Positions 1-11,900 of a stretch of 64,000 nucleotides of DNA are shown one piece after another; within the stretch, counting starts at the first letter, position 1; every line of letters begins with the position of its first letter. This DNA comes from Hypericum androsaemum (lineage: Eukaryota > Streptophyta > Magnoliopsida > Malpighiales > Hypericaceae), in assembly GCA_963995505.1 (NCBI GenBank), contig OZ023199.1:3467906-3531905 (forward strand), written 5' to 3'. The position numbers were made by a program, and so were the translations under genes. The notes beneath the pieces are model-generated. The model had not been told where the DNA came from, did no database searches, and was given only the letters and a program-made list of their open reading frames with translations.

Positions 1-1843
1 CATGTACAAGTACCATGCATGCTTCCAGATTTCCTCTTAGTGCAGCCCAATGCAGGGGAGTACACCCTAACAGCATTGAATATTCAAGAGGAGTATAAAA
101 CATAAGTAGCATTATGTTGGTCACTAATGTTATTATGGAGTAGATGATTGGGTGATACTCAAATATATGGTTAGAACATTAGAAACAAATCATGCTGACC
201 TCAAAGGTTTAACATGCAAGCAAAAAAGGAAGCTAACTACTCTAAACAGGTAATGTACCTTCTCTATCTTGCCTCTCTTGGCTTGCATCACGGAATAGGA
301 GCATTCTAATAGTGTCAGCATAACCCTTGTATGCGGCCCTGATCGATATCAACATAAAGTTTAACTTCTGTTATAAATGTTCTATTAAGAAAAGAACTTG
401 GTACAGACTTGACAACTCATAACTTTTTTTCTTGAGATATGACTAGATATATTTGTATCAAAGTGATGAAGATATGTGGGACATAAATAGAAAAGAAGGT
501 GAGGACATCATGCCAACAAGTGTAGAACAATTGAATTTGTAGACAAAATATTTCAAGTTCCACCAAGGTTAAGGATAATTTATGACAGCACATTCCACAC
601 TGATGAGAGCCTTTAACATACCAATGAAGAGGAGTCCTCCCTTCATTATCTGGTGCATCCAAATCAGCATGATACCTTGCAATGATGTGATTCAAGAAAG
701 TCGTTTGTCCATATTGAGCAGCCACATGAACTGCCTGTAGCAGAAAAGTTATTTCCTCATAAAAAAATAATTCAGAATGCTTATATGAAAAGGCTGGAAA
801 ATGTGTAGAACAAATCTGAACAAGATGAAGATTCAATATCCTTAGCACATTCTTAATCATAATGAAAGGGTAGCTAAAAACACTTCTCTTATTTCCAGAT
901 GCCAAGCAATTCTCAGCACTGAGCCAAACAATTTTAGGAATAATTCTTCCTTCTAATAGGTTGTCAGAATGGGCTTGAACAAGATTACAATCAAAACCAT
1001 ATCACTCATCCATTTCTTCTGCAAGTCAAAGCAGTCAGCTCAAAGTTCTTTGCTTTGTGTGAATCGGGAAAAGTCAGGAAGATGGGAAATCGATGCATTC
1101 CGACAACCTAGAACTAGACTTTGATCTAGCATTGGGAGAAACCGAGCAGCATTATCACGCAACTCCAGCAATTCCACTATTCAGCAAAAAAAAACCCTCT
1201 AGCAATTCCACTACCACGAGAGCAAGAAAATTACCAACCAAAAAGTAACAGCACCGTACCCGATAGCCATTGACATCAGTTGCCTCAACGCGAGCTCCAT
1301 TCTGCACGAGGACATCAGCCACAGGCACCGTACCTTTAACTGCCGCCCAATGCAAAGCTGTCTGGCCCAAATTATCCACTGCATTGACCTCACCTCCATG
1401 CTTCACACACCAACCGGAACAAATAAAAACCCGAAATTTACGCATAGGGACGAGCCCCTCAATGCCAATACATTCCTCACATAACATAGAGAAAAGCAAA
1501 TCAAAATCAAAACTTTCCACCAAGAAGGTACAATTTCTCAAGTTCAAGAACAAACCCGCGAAATCCGGGTGCGGGGAGAGACGGATATTACCTCGAGTAC
1601 ATACTGGGCGATATCGGGGAAGTTGTTGAGGGCGGCCCACTGGAGCGGGTAGTACCCGTTCCCGTCGGGGACGGACACGGAGGCCCCGTCCACTTCCACG
1701 TACTTCCTCAGCTTCTCCAAGTCCCCGTAGGCCGAGGCGGAGTGGACGTCGAACACGGGCAACACCGCCGCCGCGACGGCGCCGTTCGGGGGCTGGGCTT
1801 GGGATTGCGGGGACACCACCACCTCGATCTCCGACGTCGCCAT
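1..1843 (-). CDS. TIP1-like ankyrin-repeat protein S-acyltransferase (DHHC palmitoyltransferase), N-terminal part, 3' end outside window
   Basis: Seen: five exons on the minus strand join in frame: 1843-1592, 1400-1260, 734-622, 338-259 and 66-<1, each with GT-AG borders. The start is the ATG at 1843, followed by MATSEIEVV, like the start of Arabidopsis TIP1/PAT24. The translation gives consecutive ankyrin repeats; the motifs [28 protein letters not shown] and [12 protein letters not shown] mark repeats 2 to 5. Known of the family: TIP1-type enzymes carry N-terminal ankyrin repeats, then transmembrane segments and a DHHC cysteine-rich catalytic domain that transfers palmitate to protein cysteines at Golgi/endomembranes, and act in cell-size and root-hair growth. 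Inferred: the DHHC domain lies beyond base 1, so catalysis cannot be confirmed here. The gene faces away from PPA6, with about 3.4 kb of repeat-rich DNA between them. Another ankyrin-PAT paralogue is the only realistic alternative. Confidence 0.88.
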
Positions 1844-2349
1844 CTGGAAGGTGGGAACTTGGAGCTTTCGCGTTTCGGGGTTTTCCCAAAGTTTAGATTT
1901 TTAGCTTCGCGGATTTTGGGGGTTTGGGGTTTACAATTGGATTTCTTGGGAAGAGAATGGCGCCGGCGGCTGCAGCGCGTGGATGGTTCTTCGTCTTTGT
2001 AGCCGCCTGCTTTTCCTATCATTGGTCTTTTGATTTTTTTGTCCCGACTAAAATATTGACAATTCCAACCAATACGCATTTCTCTCATGGATTAGACTTT
2101 TTTAACTTAACCACGGGGTAGATTGTGCACAGAGAAGTTATTCTTGTAGCAAATAGACGAGGGATAAAAGAGTAAACTCGTCAAAGATGGAGCGCCTGAT
2201 GTATATGGTGGTGGGTGGATTGTTCCACGCGCTTAGGGAAGTACACTAATTTTTTATTAATTAAAAAAATATCGAATTCCAAAAAAAATTCCATCAAAGC
2301 TTTTATAAATTATTTAATTAATTATTAATTATTTTAAATATTATTAAAT

Positions 2350-4075
2350 ATTATTGTAATCTGGCCTGTCATTTTATCGTAACCAGGCATGCCATTTAAT
2401 CATAACTGGACCTGCAAATATTCATAACCGAATATGTCATTTGATTAATTATTTAATTTAGGGCAAATTACCCTCACGTCCCTGAGGTTTGGTCACCCTC
2501 CCCCTAGGGTCCCTGGCTTTTGGAAAATGATTGTCCCGTCCCTAAGTTTTGATGATAATAGACTCTCAGGTCCCTGGCTGACGTCATCGGCTCTTTTTTT
2601 CATTTTTGGTCATAGAAATGACCAAAATACCCTTAACCAAAAAAGAAAAGTTAAGGATATTTTGGTCAAACGTTAAGGGTATTTTGGTCATTTCCATGAC
2701 CAAAAATAAAAAAAAGAACCGATGACGTCAGCCAGGGACCTGAGAGTCTATTATCATCAAAACTTAGGGACGGGACAATCATTTTCCAAAAGCCAGGGAC
2801 CCTAGGGAGAGGGTGACCAAACCTCAGGGACGTGAGAGTAATTTACCCTTTAATTTATTATAAGTTTTATTAAATATTAACCGGGCACGACATTTGACAT
2901 AACCGGTCATGCCATTTGACAAACACCTTACAGCCGCTTGTAAATCGGCCAACTATTGACTCCAAACTTATTTTTGACATTCTTGACTTAACTCAATCGG
3001 GCTCCGGAGTAAGACGATATGGCTCTCTAACCGAAACTTGTCCTCGTAACCCGATCGACTATTGACTTCAAATAAATTTTAGACATTCTTACACTCCAGG
3101 TTTGGAAAATTCATAAACTATAAAGTTGTCGATATATCTCAGCTTCGCCTATCAACTTGAATCACCTCAATCAGATTTTGGAGTAAGAAGTTATGGCTCT
3201 CCTACCAAAATCTATCGACTACCGTCGTTGGGCTATGCCATTGTAACTCGGCCAACTATTGACTCCAAACTTATTTTTGACATTCTTATACTCCGAATTT
3301 GGATAAGTCATAAACTAAAAAATGTACATATACGTCTCACATTTGCACAGCAATTTGAATCAACTCAATCGGGCTCTGGAGTAAGACGATATGGCTCTCC
3401 AACCGAAACTTGTCCTCGTAACTCAGTCAACTCTGGACTTCAAACATATTTTAGACATTCTTACACTCCAAGTTTGGAGAATTTATAAACTATAAAGTTG
3501 TCGATATACATCTCAGCTTCGCCTAGCAACTTGAATCACCTCAATTAGATTTTGGAGCAAGAAGTTATGGCTCTCCTACCAAAATCTATCTACCAATGTC
3601 GTTGGGCAATGCCATTTGACATAACAGGGCATGCCATTTGACATAACAGGGCATGCCAATTTATCAAACATGGGCATGCCATTTGACATAACCGGACATG
3701 CCATATGACATACACCTTCCAGCCGCTTATAACTCGGTCAAATATTAACTTCAAATGTATTTTTGACATCCTTACATTCCGAATTTGGAGAACATATAAA
3801 CTACAAAGTTGTAGATATACATCTTATTTTCACATAGAATCTTGAATCACCTCAATCGGGCTCGGAGAAAGAAGTTGTGGCTCCCTAACTAAAATTAGCT
3901 GACCATAACTCAGTCGATTCTTGACCTCAAACAAATTTTTGACATCTTTACACTCAAAATTTGAAGAAGTCATAACTTCAAAATTGTAGATATACGTCTC
4001 AGCTTCAGCAACTTGAATTACCTCAATCGGACTTCGGAGTAAGAAGTTGTGACTCCCCGACCAAAATATGTTGAC
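2350..4075. repeat. Degenerate tandem repeats, about 175-195 bp per unit, interrupted by a MITE
   Basis: Recurring blocks of the form 'taactcggccaactattgac...' begin near 2941, 3048, 3245, 3420, 3730 and 3906. Each block is followed by 'ttttgacattcttaca', an 'aaagttgtagatatac' segment and 'caatcgggctcggagtaaga'. A second short motif, 'catgccatttgacataac', recurs near 2385, 2890 and 3605-3715. Copies differ by many substitutions and small indels, so the array is old. It has no coding potential and I assign no function. The 388-bp element at 2461-2848 split the left part. Confidence 0.7.
2461..2848. mobile_element. MULE-type fold-back MITE, 388 bp, perfect 9-bp target duplication
   Basis: The left half (from 'gggcaaattaccctcacgtc') is nearly the full inverse of the right half (ending 'gtgagagtaatttaccc'), so the element can fold into a hairpin almost end to end. 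The flanks carry an identical 9-bp direct repeat, TTTAATTTA, at 2452-2460 and 2849-2857. A 9-bp target duplication with GG-starting inverted ends is the hallmark of Mutator-like elements. It has no open reading frame and is therefore non-autonomous. Two TGACGTCA palindromes lie in the arms (2579-2586 and 2723-2730). Confidence 0.88.
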
Positions 4076-5229
4076 CGCTTCTCCATAAATCTGTCTCTCC
4101 TTCTCACAACCGTTCTCCCACCGGAGTCATCCTCCATCGGCATCATCCTCCTCACCGGCGTTAATTTCTAGATCTCCTCACCAGCGTCAATTTATTAGAT
4201 GTAGGAAGAAGAGAGAAGGAGAAAAGGAGACGGGGAGGAAGATTTGAGAAAAATTGAGTAAGGAGAGAGAAAAGGGAAGATAAAAAGTGAGAGGTAAAGG
4301 ACAAAAAAAACTCCAAACAAATTAATACCGTCAGATCTCTGACGCGCGTCTAGTTATCGAAATAAGTGGACCAGATTAAATCATGTACGGTACATGAACC
4401 CTCTATTAGGTTTCGTACCAAATCCAGGGCCAACCAGATTGATGGATAAAAGAATTGCTCTAACTTAATCGAGTCCCTTTAAAAAAATATTTAATCAAGA
4501 ATTTCGAGTTTGAATATAGTATTAAGTATTTGTTAGGAAAATTTTGTAGATACTAAGAATTTGGCTTAATTTTTCAACTGGCGTCCGGATAAAGAACAAT
4601 ATAAAAATTCCAAAAATCTTAGAGATATTTTTTGCTTTGTTTTAGCTAGAGGTGACCATGAATTCATCAAAAATTCGATTAGGATTTGAACCGCTCATAT
4701 AAATCTAAATTCATATTCAAAATCGTCCTTACAAGGATCAAATCAAAATTCAGATATCCTCAATTAGTCAATTTGCTAAATCAACCGATAAATCAAATTT
4801 CTAACTCGACAAATTATGTATAAAAAAATATAATCAAATTTGGAAAGAGGAGAAAATTAGGGGAAATTATAATTTCAAAATCTGTGTTTAGTCCCGTCGT
4901 TGTCCCCCCACTTCCCATGTAGTCATACTTGAAGGGAAGGTGTGTGTTTTGGATGCCTCTCAAAGTTTGCTCTTATACTATGTCTTATCCGACTAATCTA
5001 TGTTTAAATTTTTGTGTCGATATGTATTTGGACGATCTGCAGAAGGCGCGCCTACCCGATGTTCAAAAATAAAGCTAACCACTTCGGAACCAAAAAACCA
5101 CAGTTAACCACCTCCATTTGGCTCTGTTCCCGCGTGGCTCACAATACACTCCCAAAACCCCAACGCTAATAAAACACACCGTCTCTGTCCCCCACCACAC
5201 CACTCCACAAAAAAAAAAAACTCTTTCAG
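4076..5229. other. Intergenic and PPA6 upstream region
   Basis: AT-rich DNA without a supportable gene. A purine-rich stretch (4200-4300) follows the tandem repeats. The last 150 bases before the PPA6 start are CT/AC-rich ('ctccacaaaaaaaaaaaactctttcag') and look like 5' UTR. 'ctaataaaacac' at about 5167 is a possible TATA-like site, but the assignment is weak. Confidence 0.4.
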
Positions 5230-8200
5230 ATGGCCACGGCGACGGCTAGGGTAATGGCAGCCGCCACCTCGACCACCGCCGCCACGACGACGACTTGCTT
5301 CCTCCTCAAGCGACCGGTCACCTTAGCCCTCCACAGGCCACACCTCTCAAGCAGCAGCAGCCTTTCCTTGGTCAACGCAAGGCAAGCGCTTCCTTTTTCT
5401 TGTAGGAGGAGGTGGTTGACTTGCAAGGCTATATACAACCCGCAAGTGCAGAACGAGGAGGAAGGCCAGCCCGAGACCCTCGACTACCGCGTCTTCTTCC
5501 TCGACAATTCTGGCAAAAAGGTCCATTCTTCGGCTCTGTCCAGGTGTTTAAAGTTTGGTCCTTTTGCTTGGCTGCTCTAGTTGGGGCCTCTGGGAAACTC
5601 TTTTCGATGCTGGATTCGAATGAATATCGGCAATTTGCTGTAGTCGAAAATGGTCCCGTTTTCTCAATACCCTCTTCCTCCATTGTTGACTTTGGCTGTG
5701 CCCTGGTGTTCAAAGTTTGTTCCTTTTGCTTGGCTGCTCTAGTTGGGGCCTCTGGAAGATTCTTTTCGATGATGGGTTCGAATGAAGATCGGCAATTTGC
5801 TGCTCTGTGTTATTGATAGTCAAAATGGTCCCCTTTTCTCACTGCCCTCTTCCTCCATTGTTGACTTTGGCTGTGTCCTGGTGTTTAAAGTTTGTGCCTT
5901 TTGCTTGGCTGCTCTAGTTGGGGCCTCTGGAAGATTCTTTTCGATGGTGGGTTCGAATGAAGATCAGCAATTTGCTGCTCTGTGTTATTGATAGTCGAAA
6001 TGGTCCCCTACCATCTTCCTCCATTGTTGACTTTGGCTGGTGTTCCAAAGTTTGTTCCTTTTGCTTGGCTGCTTTAGTTGAGGCCTCTGGAAAGTTCTTT
6101 CCGATGCTGGGTTTGAATGAAGATCGGCAATTTGCTGCTCCGTGTTTTTTTGATAGTCGAAATGGTGCCCTTTTCTCGATACCCTCTTCCTCCATTATTG
6201 TTCTGGCTGTGTCCAGGTGCTTGGAGTCTGGTCGTTTTGCTTGCTTGGTCTAGTGGGGGAGCCTCTGGTTTGTCATATTGGATGTGTTTGGAATCAAGAT
6301 CAGTACTCTGCTGCTCTTTGTTATTGAATAGTTGCTTGTCTGTACCTTCTCTTGTTTGTTGATGGATTAATTAATTTCCAAAAGGATCCCAAGGTTTTCT
6401 TCATACCCTGCTTTGCTGCTCTTTGTTATTGAATAGTTGCTTGTCTTTACCTTCTTTTGTTTGTTGATGGATTAATTAATTTCCAAAAGGATCCCAAGGT
6501 TTTCTCCATACCCTCTTCTCCATTATTGCCTCAGGCTGTCTCCAAATGTTGTGGCATCTAGGTTGTCTTTTTCGATTCTGGGTTGGAATCAAGATCAGTG
6601 CTTCACTGCTGTGTGTCATTGATTAGTTGCTTGTCTTACCTTCTTTTGTTTGTTAATTAAATAGGATTGGTTTCTGAAAAGATCCCTTGTTTTTGTCCAT
6701 ACCCTCTTCTCCAATATTGCTTTGGCTGTCTCCAGGTCCTTAAAGATTGTTCCCTTTCCCTGGTTGCTCTAGTGGGGGCGTCTTAGTTTTTTGGATACCG
6801 GGTTGGAACAATGATCGGTGATTTACTGCTCGATGTGATGAATAGTTGATTGTCTTTATATTCTTTTGCTGTTCATCAAATAATCAATTCCCTGTCCGGG
6901 TTCTGTTCAATTTGCTTAGGATGTGTAGATGAATGAGCCGAATTGTACGCAACATGTATTTTCCAATGGGGCTTGCTCAGAATCCTGGAAGAAATATGCG
7001 GCTTAATTTTTTTTTTTTTTGGTGAACTAGGAGACCGATGGAATTTATTAATGTTGATGGATTGGGGGTGCTCGGATTTCCCTCTTATAACATGAGGCTT
7101 GTTCCTGCTCAGGTTTCTCCTTGGCATGACATACCATTGCACTTGGGGAATGATGTTTTTAACTTTATTGTGGAGATCCCAAAAGAATCAAGCGCCAAGA
7201 TGGAGGTTGCAACTGATGAGCAGTTTACTCCTATTAAGCAGGATACAAAGAAAGGAAAGCTTAGATACTACCCGTGAGTGTTTACTTCCCTTTCCATATC
7301 ATTCACTGTGCGAAAATATATGTTTGGTTTGGTTCTTTTTATTTGCTTGAAATCATATGAACTGATTTAGTTAATTGTAGTTGTATACATGCCATCCCAC
7401 CAAAAAAAAAAAGTTGTATACATGCCAGGATGTCAGTCTAGCACTTGCCATTTCATTGCTCGGGTAAGAATTTACCGGTCTCAGTGATACTTTGGCTTAT
7501 GCCGTTGTTGTTATCGTTGTATTCCTCAGCTACAACATCAACTGGAACTATGGATTACTTCCACAAACATGGGAAGACTCATCTCTCGCAAATCCTGAAG
7601 TTGAAGGAGCATTTGGAGATAATGATCCAGGTATTCTGGCCTTTTCTCATTTGAAAATCTGACCATGTAATTCCATCAACAAAATTATAATGCTTATTCT
7701 TGTTCTAAATGTGCAACAATGATTTGCCTGATGTGATTGATCCTGCAATTTGTAGTTGATGTTGTTGAAATTGGAGGAAGGCAGGCAAAGATTGGCGAAG
7801 TTTTGAAAGTCAAGCCTTTGGGTGCATTGGCTATGATTGACGAGGGTGAACTTGATTGGAAAATTATCGCAATCTCACTGGACGATCCTCGGGCTTCTCT
7901 TGTGAATGATGTAGATGACGTAGAGAAACATTTCTCGGTAAGCTCCTGCTTACTCTGTACTCCTTGTTAGCAATGACAAACTAGTTTTTAAAATTGAATG
8001 TGCTACATGAAATAAGCAGAGGCACCAGTTCATGTGCTGATTGTTGAGCTCTTATTTGGTGGATCATTTTAGGGTACTCTAACTGCAATAAGGGACTGGT
8101 TCAGAGACTACAAGATTCCTGACGGTAAACCTGCCAACAAGTTTGGCCTAGGCAACAAGGCAGCCAATAAGGTGAATGTTTTCTTTGTTCTATATATCTT

Positions 8201-8665
8201 TGTTCTTTCAGAGAGCTGCCCGTTCATTTTAATTAGAGGACATCGGTGCTTTAATCTTTCAAATGCTTGTTGGCTAACATATTTTAAGAGTGAATCTCGA
8301 GAATCGAAAAGATGATCATATCCTGATTCATCTCATGTTTTGGAACTTCTCTGAAAAGGAGGCTAAGATTAGTGATGACCAACAACTTCGGACGTGGTGA
8401 TAGCAAGTCTATTACCTTCAGAACTATCCTGTAAACCTTTGTTTGTCTCCTTATTATTTAATAAGATTTTGTTAAATGGGTTTTTGAGTGTTTAACCATC
8501 TGACTACCTATCCCGTTCGCAATATACAATCTCACGTCGCTTGTGTATGGCTCCTCGGTGTTTTTTTATCAGGATTATGCTCTGAAGGTCATCACTGAGA
8601 CAAATGAATCTTGGGCCAAGCTAGTCAAGAGATCTGTTCCTTCCGGCGAGCTTTCACTTGTATAA
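5230..8665 (+). CDS. PPA6: Soluble inorganic pyrophosphatase, chloroplastic (PPA6-like)
   Basis: Seen: six exons, 5230-5520, 7113-7273, 7530-7630, 7756-7937, 8073-8171 and 8573-8665, join in frame to 308 residues. Residues 1 to about 65 are rich in Ala/Thr/Ser/Arg, as in a plastid transit peptide. The mature part begins AIYNPQV and carries the family I signature DNDPVDVV (about residues 181-188), whose aspartates bind Mg2+ and the nucleophilic water; SPWHDIPL and KGKLRYYP are also conserved. Known: the plastid enzyme hydrolyses pyrophosphate to phosphate, pulling forward ADP-glucose, lipid and nucleotide synthesis in the stroma. Arabidopsis PPa6 is about 300 residues, so length agrees. The start is the ATG giving MATATARVM. 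Intron 1 (5521-7112) is long and built of internal repeats. The gene converges on the spinster-like gene. An 80-bp copy of its 3' end lies at 15055-15134. Confidence 0.94.
5536..6780 (+). repeat. Tandem-repeat-built intron 1 of PPA6
   Basis: A block starting near 'aggtgtttaaagtttgg', followed by 'ccttttgcttggctgctcta' and 'cctcttcctccattgttgac', recurs near 5539, 5700, 5876, 6036 and 6210, and in more decayed form near 6538 and 6729. Periods are about 160-176 bp. Inside it, a second block of about 115 bp ('ctctttgttattgaatagtt ... ccaaaaggatcccaagg') is duplicated around 6316 and 6419. The open frames that run through these copies are read-through of the repeat and are not protein. Confidence 0.8.
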
Positions 8666-8978
8666 CTCCCAAACAATAATCAGCAAGTAGAAAGAGCATT
8701 TCTCGGCTAAATTATACATTGCTGGAGTTTTCCTTTCCGGCAAGCAAAATACTGGTAATTCTGTATTTACATGTCCAAATCACTCTTTAGCTGAATTATT
8801 CATATTTAGCTTCAGCAGTTACTTGTGCTGTGAGAGACAGATGAAGTGGCATCTAAATTGGATCTGTTATTAAAGACAGACAAAATGTGGGAAAAAAACC
8901 ACATGAAACTGATCAGATTAAAGAGCAGGAAAAGTACACCAAAATTCGATCTGTACTTAAAACGTTTTTTCCAATGAC
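8666..8978. other. Convergent 3' spacer between PPA6 and the spinster-like gene
   Basis: This 313-bp gap separates two stop codons facing each other and must hold both 3' UTRs. No further gene is visible in it. Confidence 0.6.
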
Positions 8979-11900
8979 TCATGGATGTGCCCGAGCTTCT
9001 TCTCTTTCTGTTGCCTTCTCTTCGAGCAATGGCGTCATGCTGGATCTCTCTGCAGGATCCGTCGGATGCTCGCTCTCTTCATCGAACCTATCCACGCCGT
9101 GCAGAAATATTCCTGAATTGGCAAGAATTGAATCAACAAAGTTGGAGCTGCATTGACCAAAACACTTCTGAGGCTACCCTCTGATACGGTTGTTCATAGT
9201 TGCATACAGATTAGATGGATGTTAGCTGGCTCTGCGTTGTTTAGTCGAGACGAAAAATGTTTTGCAGTTCATGAGATTCGAATGTTTTACCTATAAACCA
9301 TATGCCAGCAGCTACAAAAAAGATGGATGTCAAAATGAGAGTAGTCTCCCTCCAGTTGTTTAAATAGTCCTGCAAGGTTCATGCATTACCATGTTTCAGA
9401 TACCAAACAACAACAGAGAAGCTCTCTTCAACTGCGTATATGCAGTATATCTGTTGGAGAAGGACAGATCAATTCGTGAGTTCAAGTTTCGCGAACTAGC
9501 ACGAACTTGAACTAGATCCTTCAAATCAAGTTGAGTGAGAAAGGCAAACCTGGAGGACACCGACGAGCGGCGACGAAGGCACGTCTCCGAATATGTGAAT
9601 TGCGACGGTCGACATGGCCATCGATAGAGGTCTCAGGCTTGGTTTGACACAATGGAGACACGTAAAATTAACCGGTCCCTGCACATACAAGAGCGAGGAA
9701 TAGAATTGCAGCAATTTGTAAACGAATGTTGAAGCTAGTCAGATCTCGTTGAGACAGCAAATTACCTGAGTGGCAAAGACTAGAACTTCTCCAATAGTAA
9801 ACAGAATGAGGAACACATACATGCTCTTAAAGCAGAAGGAACTGAAGCAAAATACTGCACCAAAAAACATGCACGAGCACAGAATCTGCAAGAAGTCAAC
9901 GAAGTTTAGGGTGAATAACTTAACATGAAATAGATACATTCAAGTGCATGTTATATGCTGCAACCCAATTGAAGGGAGCCGATGTCGAGCCATTTACGCC
10001 CAAGTAACTTGGAATACTCATGAGCATTGTAATCTTTGCAGCTATACAACTCTAATACGAAAGACGGAGGCATCAGCCCGCGGTTTCCCATAGGCAAGAG
10101 ACATCAGAACAAGGGTCATACAAAGTTGAATGTTAGCTGCAGAAGAATTATGTGGCAAGAATGCCGAGGCACGCTGATTAACTACATATATGAGTAGAAC
10201 TGATACAAACAAAAACATATTTGATTAAGAACACTAGTTTCTTTTCAGGAGCAAAGAGAAGTACCTTGAAAGCATTGGTGATGGTGGAAGTTAAGCGATC
10301 AAGAGCATAACCTCCTGCTAATGTTCCCAGTACTCCACTAAATATGGTTACCCCGCCGAATATATAATCTGCATTACTCTGATAAAACACAAGGCCTTTC
10401 AGGTACCAAACGAAATCACAGGAGAAGTAGAGGGAGGTCAAGGGAACTTGGAGATTATTTCTGCTGCCGAAGTATCTAATTCATTGGAAGCCAGGATCAA
10501 GACATCAATCTCGAAACATCGGTGTCAAGTGATTACTTAACTGCTAACTGACGGAATGCTTACCATATTGTAAATACTTTTACCCGCCTTTGGTCCCCAG
10601 TACGAGTATGCACCGATAACGAAATTGTATGCGATATACCCTGACAAGAGAGAACTGGATTAAAACGAAAAAATGAGCTAGAAAGCTCATGGTAAAGCAT
10701 AAGTGGGACCCAGGAAAGTACCTAGGACGTTTACTACATAAACCTTCTCAAGCAAAAGCACTTTTATGTCCTTCAGAAAAGATGATAATTGATTTGAACT
10801 GTTGGTTGCACATTTTGACCTGGATGCAGTATTAACCAAGGAAACAAAAAGTCATCATTTGGAGGTTAACCTACAGATATCTGTGAACTAGATAGACGTT
10901 TCAGGAGCGATTTACGATAAGCAATCGAATAGTCAACTGCAGCAACTGGTGATCGCAGTCAGGGAGAGTGAAATTACTTGGAAGAGCCTTTACTATCAAT
11001 TTCTATTTTCTCTGCCACCGTTCCCGCTTTAGGAGACGAAGCCTCATCATCTGCATTCAAAACATCAAATTCCATAAATAACATTTCACCTATAAGAATT
11101 TCAGTTGCAAACCATGAAGATAATCTAAAGGTGTCCAAGCGCTATTCTTTAGCAGCAAACTTTGGAATTCTAAGTAGGCCACACTCGGAAAATGGAACTT
11201 TTAAGAATACATCACAGAAATGGCGATCTACTACAAGCAGCAACAACAACAAAGCCTTACCCCATCAGATGAGATCGGTTAGGTGATCTACTGGAAAGCG
11301 CAAAAATTATTTTGCTGGACGTGAAGTATAAAGCGTAGACCATTTTGTTACCAAAATGAAAGCTCGAAATCTGCGATTCTTAACTTGTGCAGGAGGTAAG
11401 CAACTTCCTCTTAAATCTAGCACCAACCTAGGCACTCAAGACATGAGCAAATAATATATCATGTGAATAAAGCTGCTTTTTGACCTTTTAGCTAACATTA
11501 GAAGTGGACCATTTCAAGTTAGATGAGATTCTAAAGCATACTGTAAGAACTAAGATCCAGAGCCCTACGGGCACTCGGAAGGACACAAGCGTGTCCTTTC
11601 GATTCTTAATAAAGGGCAGAAATTAGCAACAACAAGAACCCGAGTTCATTCCACAAACCTTCAACTTTTGCAGCAGTCTCTATGGATGTCAGTGCCTTTT
11701 TGGATTCAGCATGAGAAAATCCTGTAACATCAATGATTTAGAGATATGTGATCAAGAATCTTTCTTTTAGTCAGTATTATGAGTCAGTTGCTTGCCTTTG
11801 AGCTGCAAAGGCTTGATGAAAAAGCCTAAAACTGCAAATGGAAACATCAAAATAGCCTCTCCAAAGAACGCATAGCGCCAGGAAACATGGCTGCCAACCT

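Noticed and set aside
5412..6362. Several overlapping open frames of 65-135 codons downstream of PPA6 exon 1
   Set aside because: They are read-through of the tandem repeats inside intron 1; each copy gives a similar peptide (LAALVGASG...), and the PPA6 splice sites fit the family exactly.
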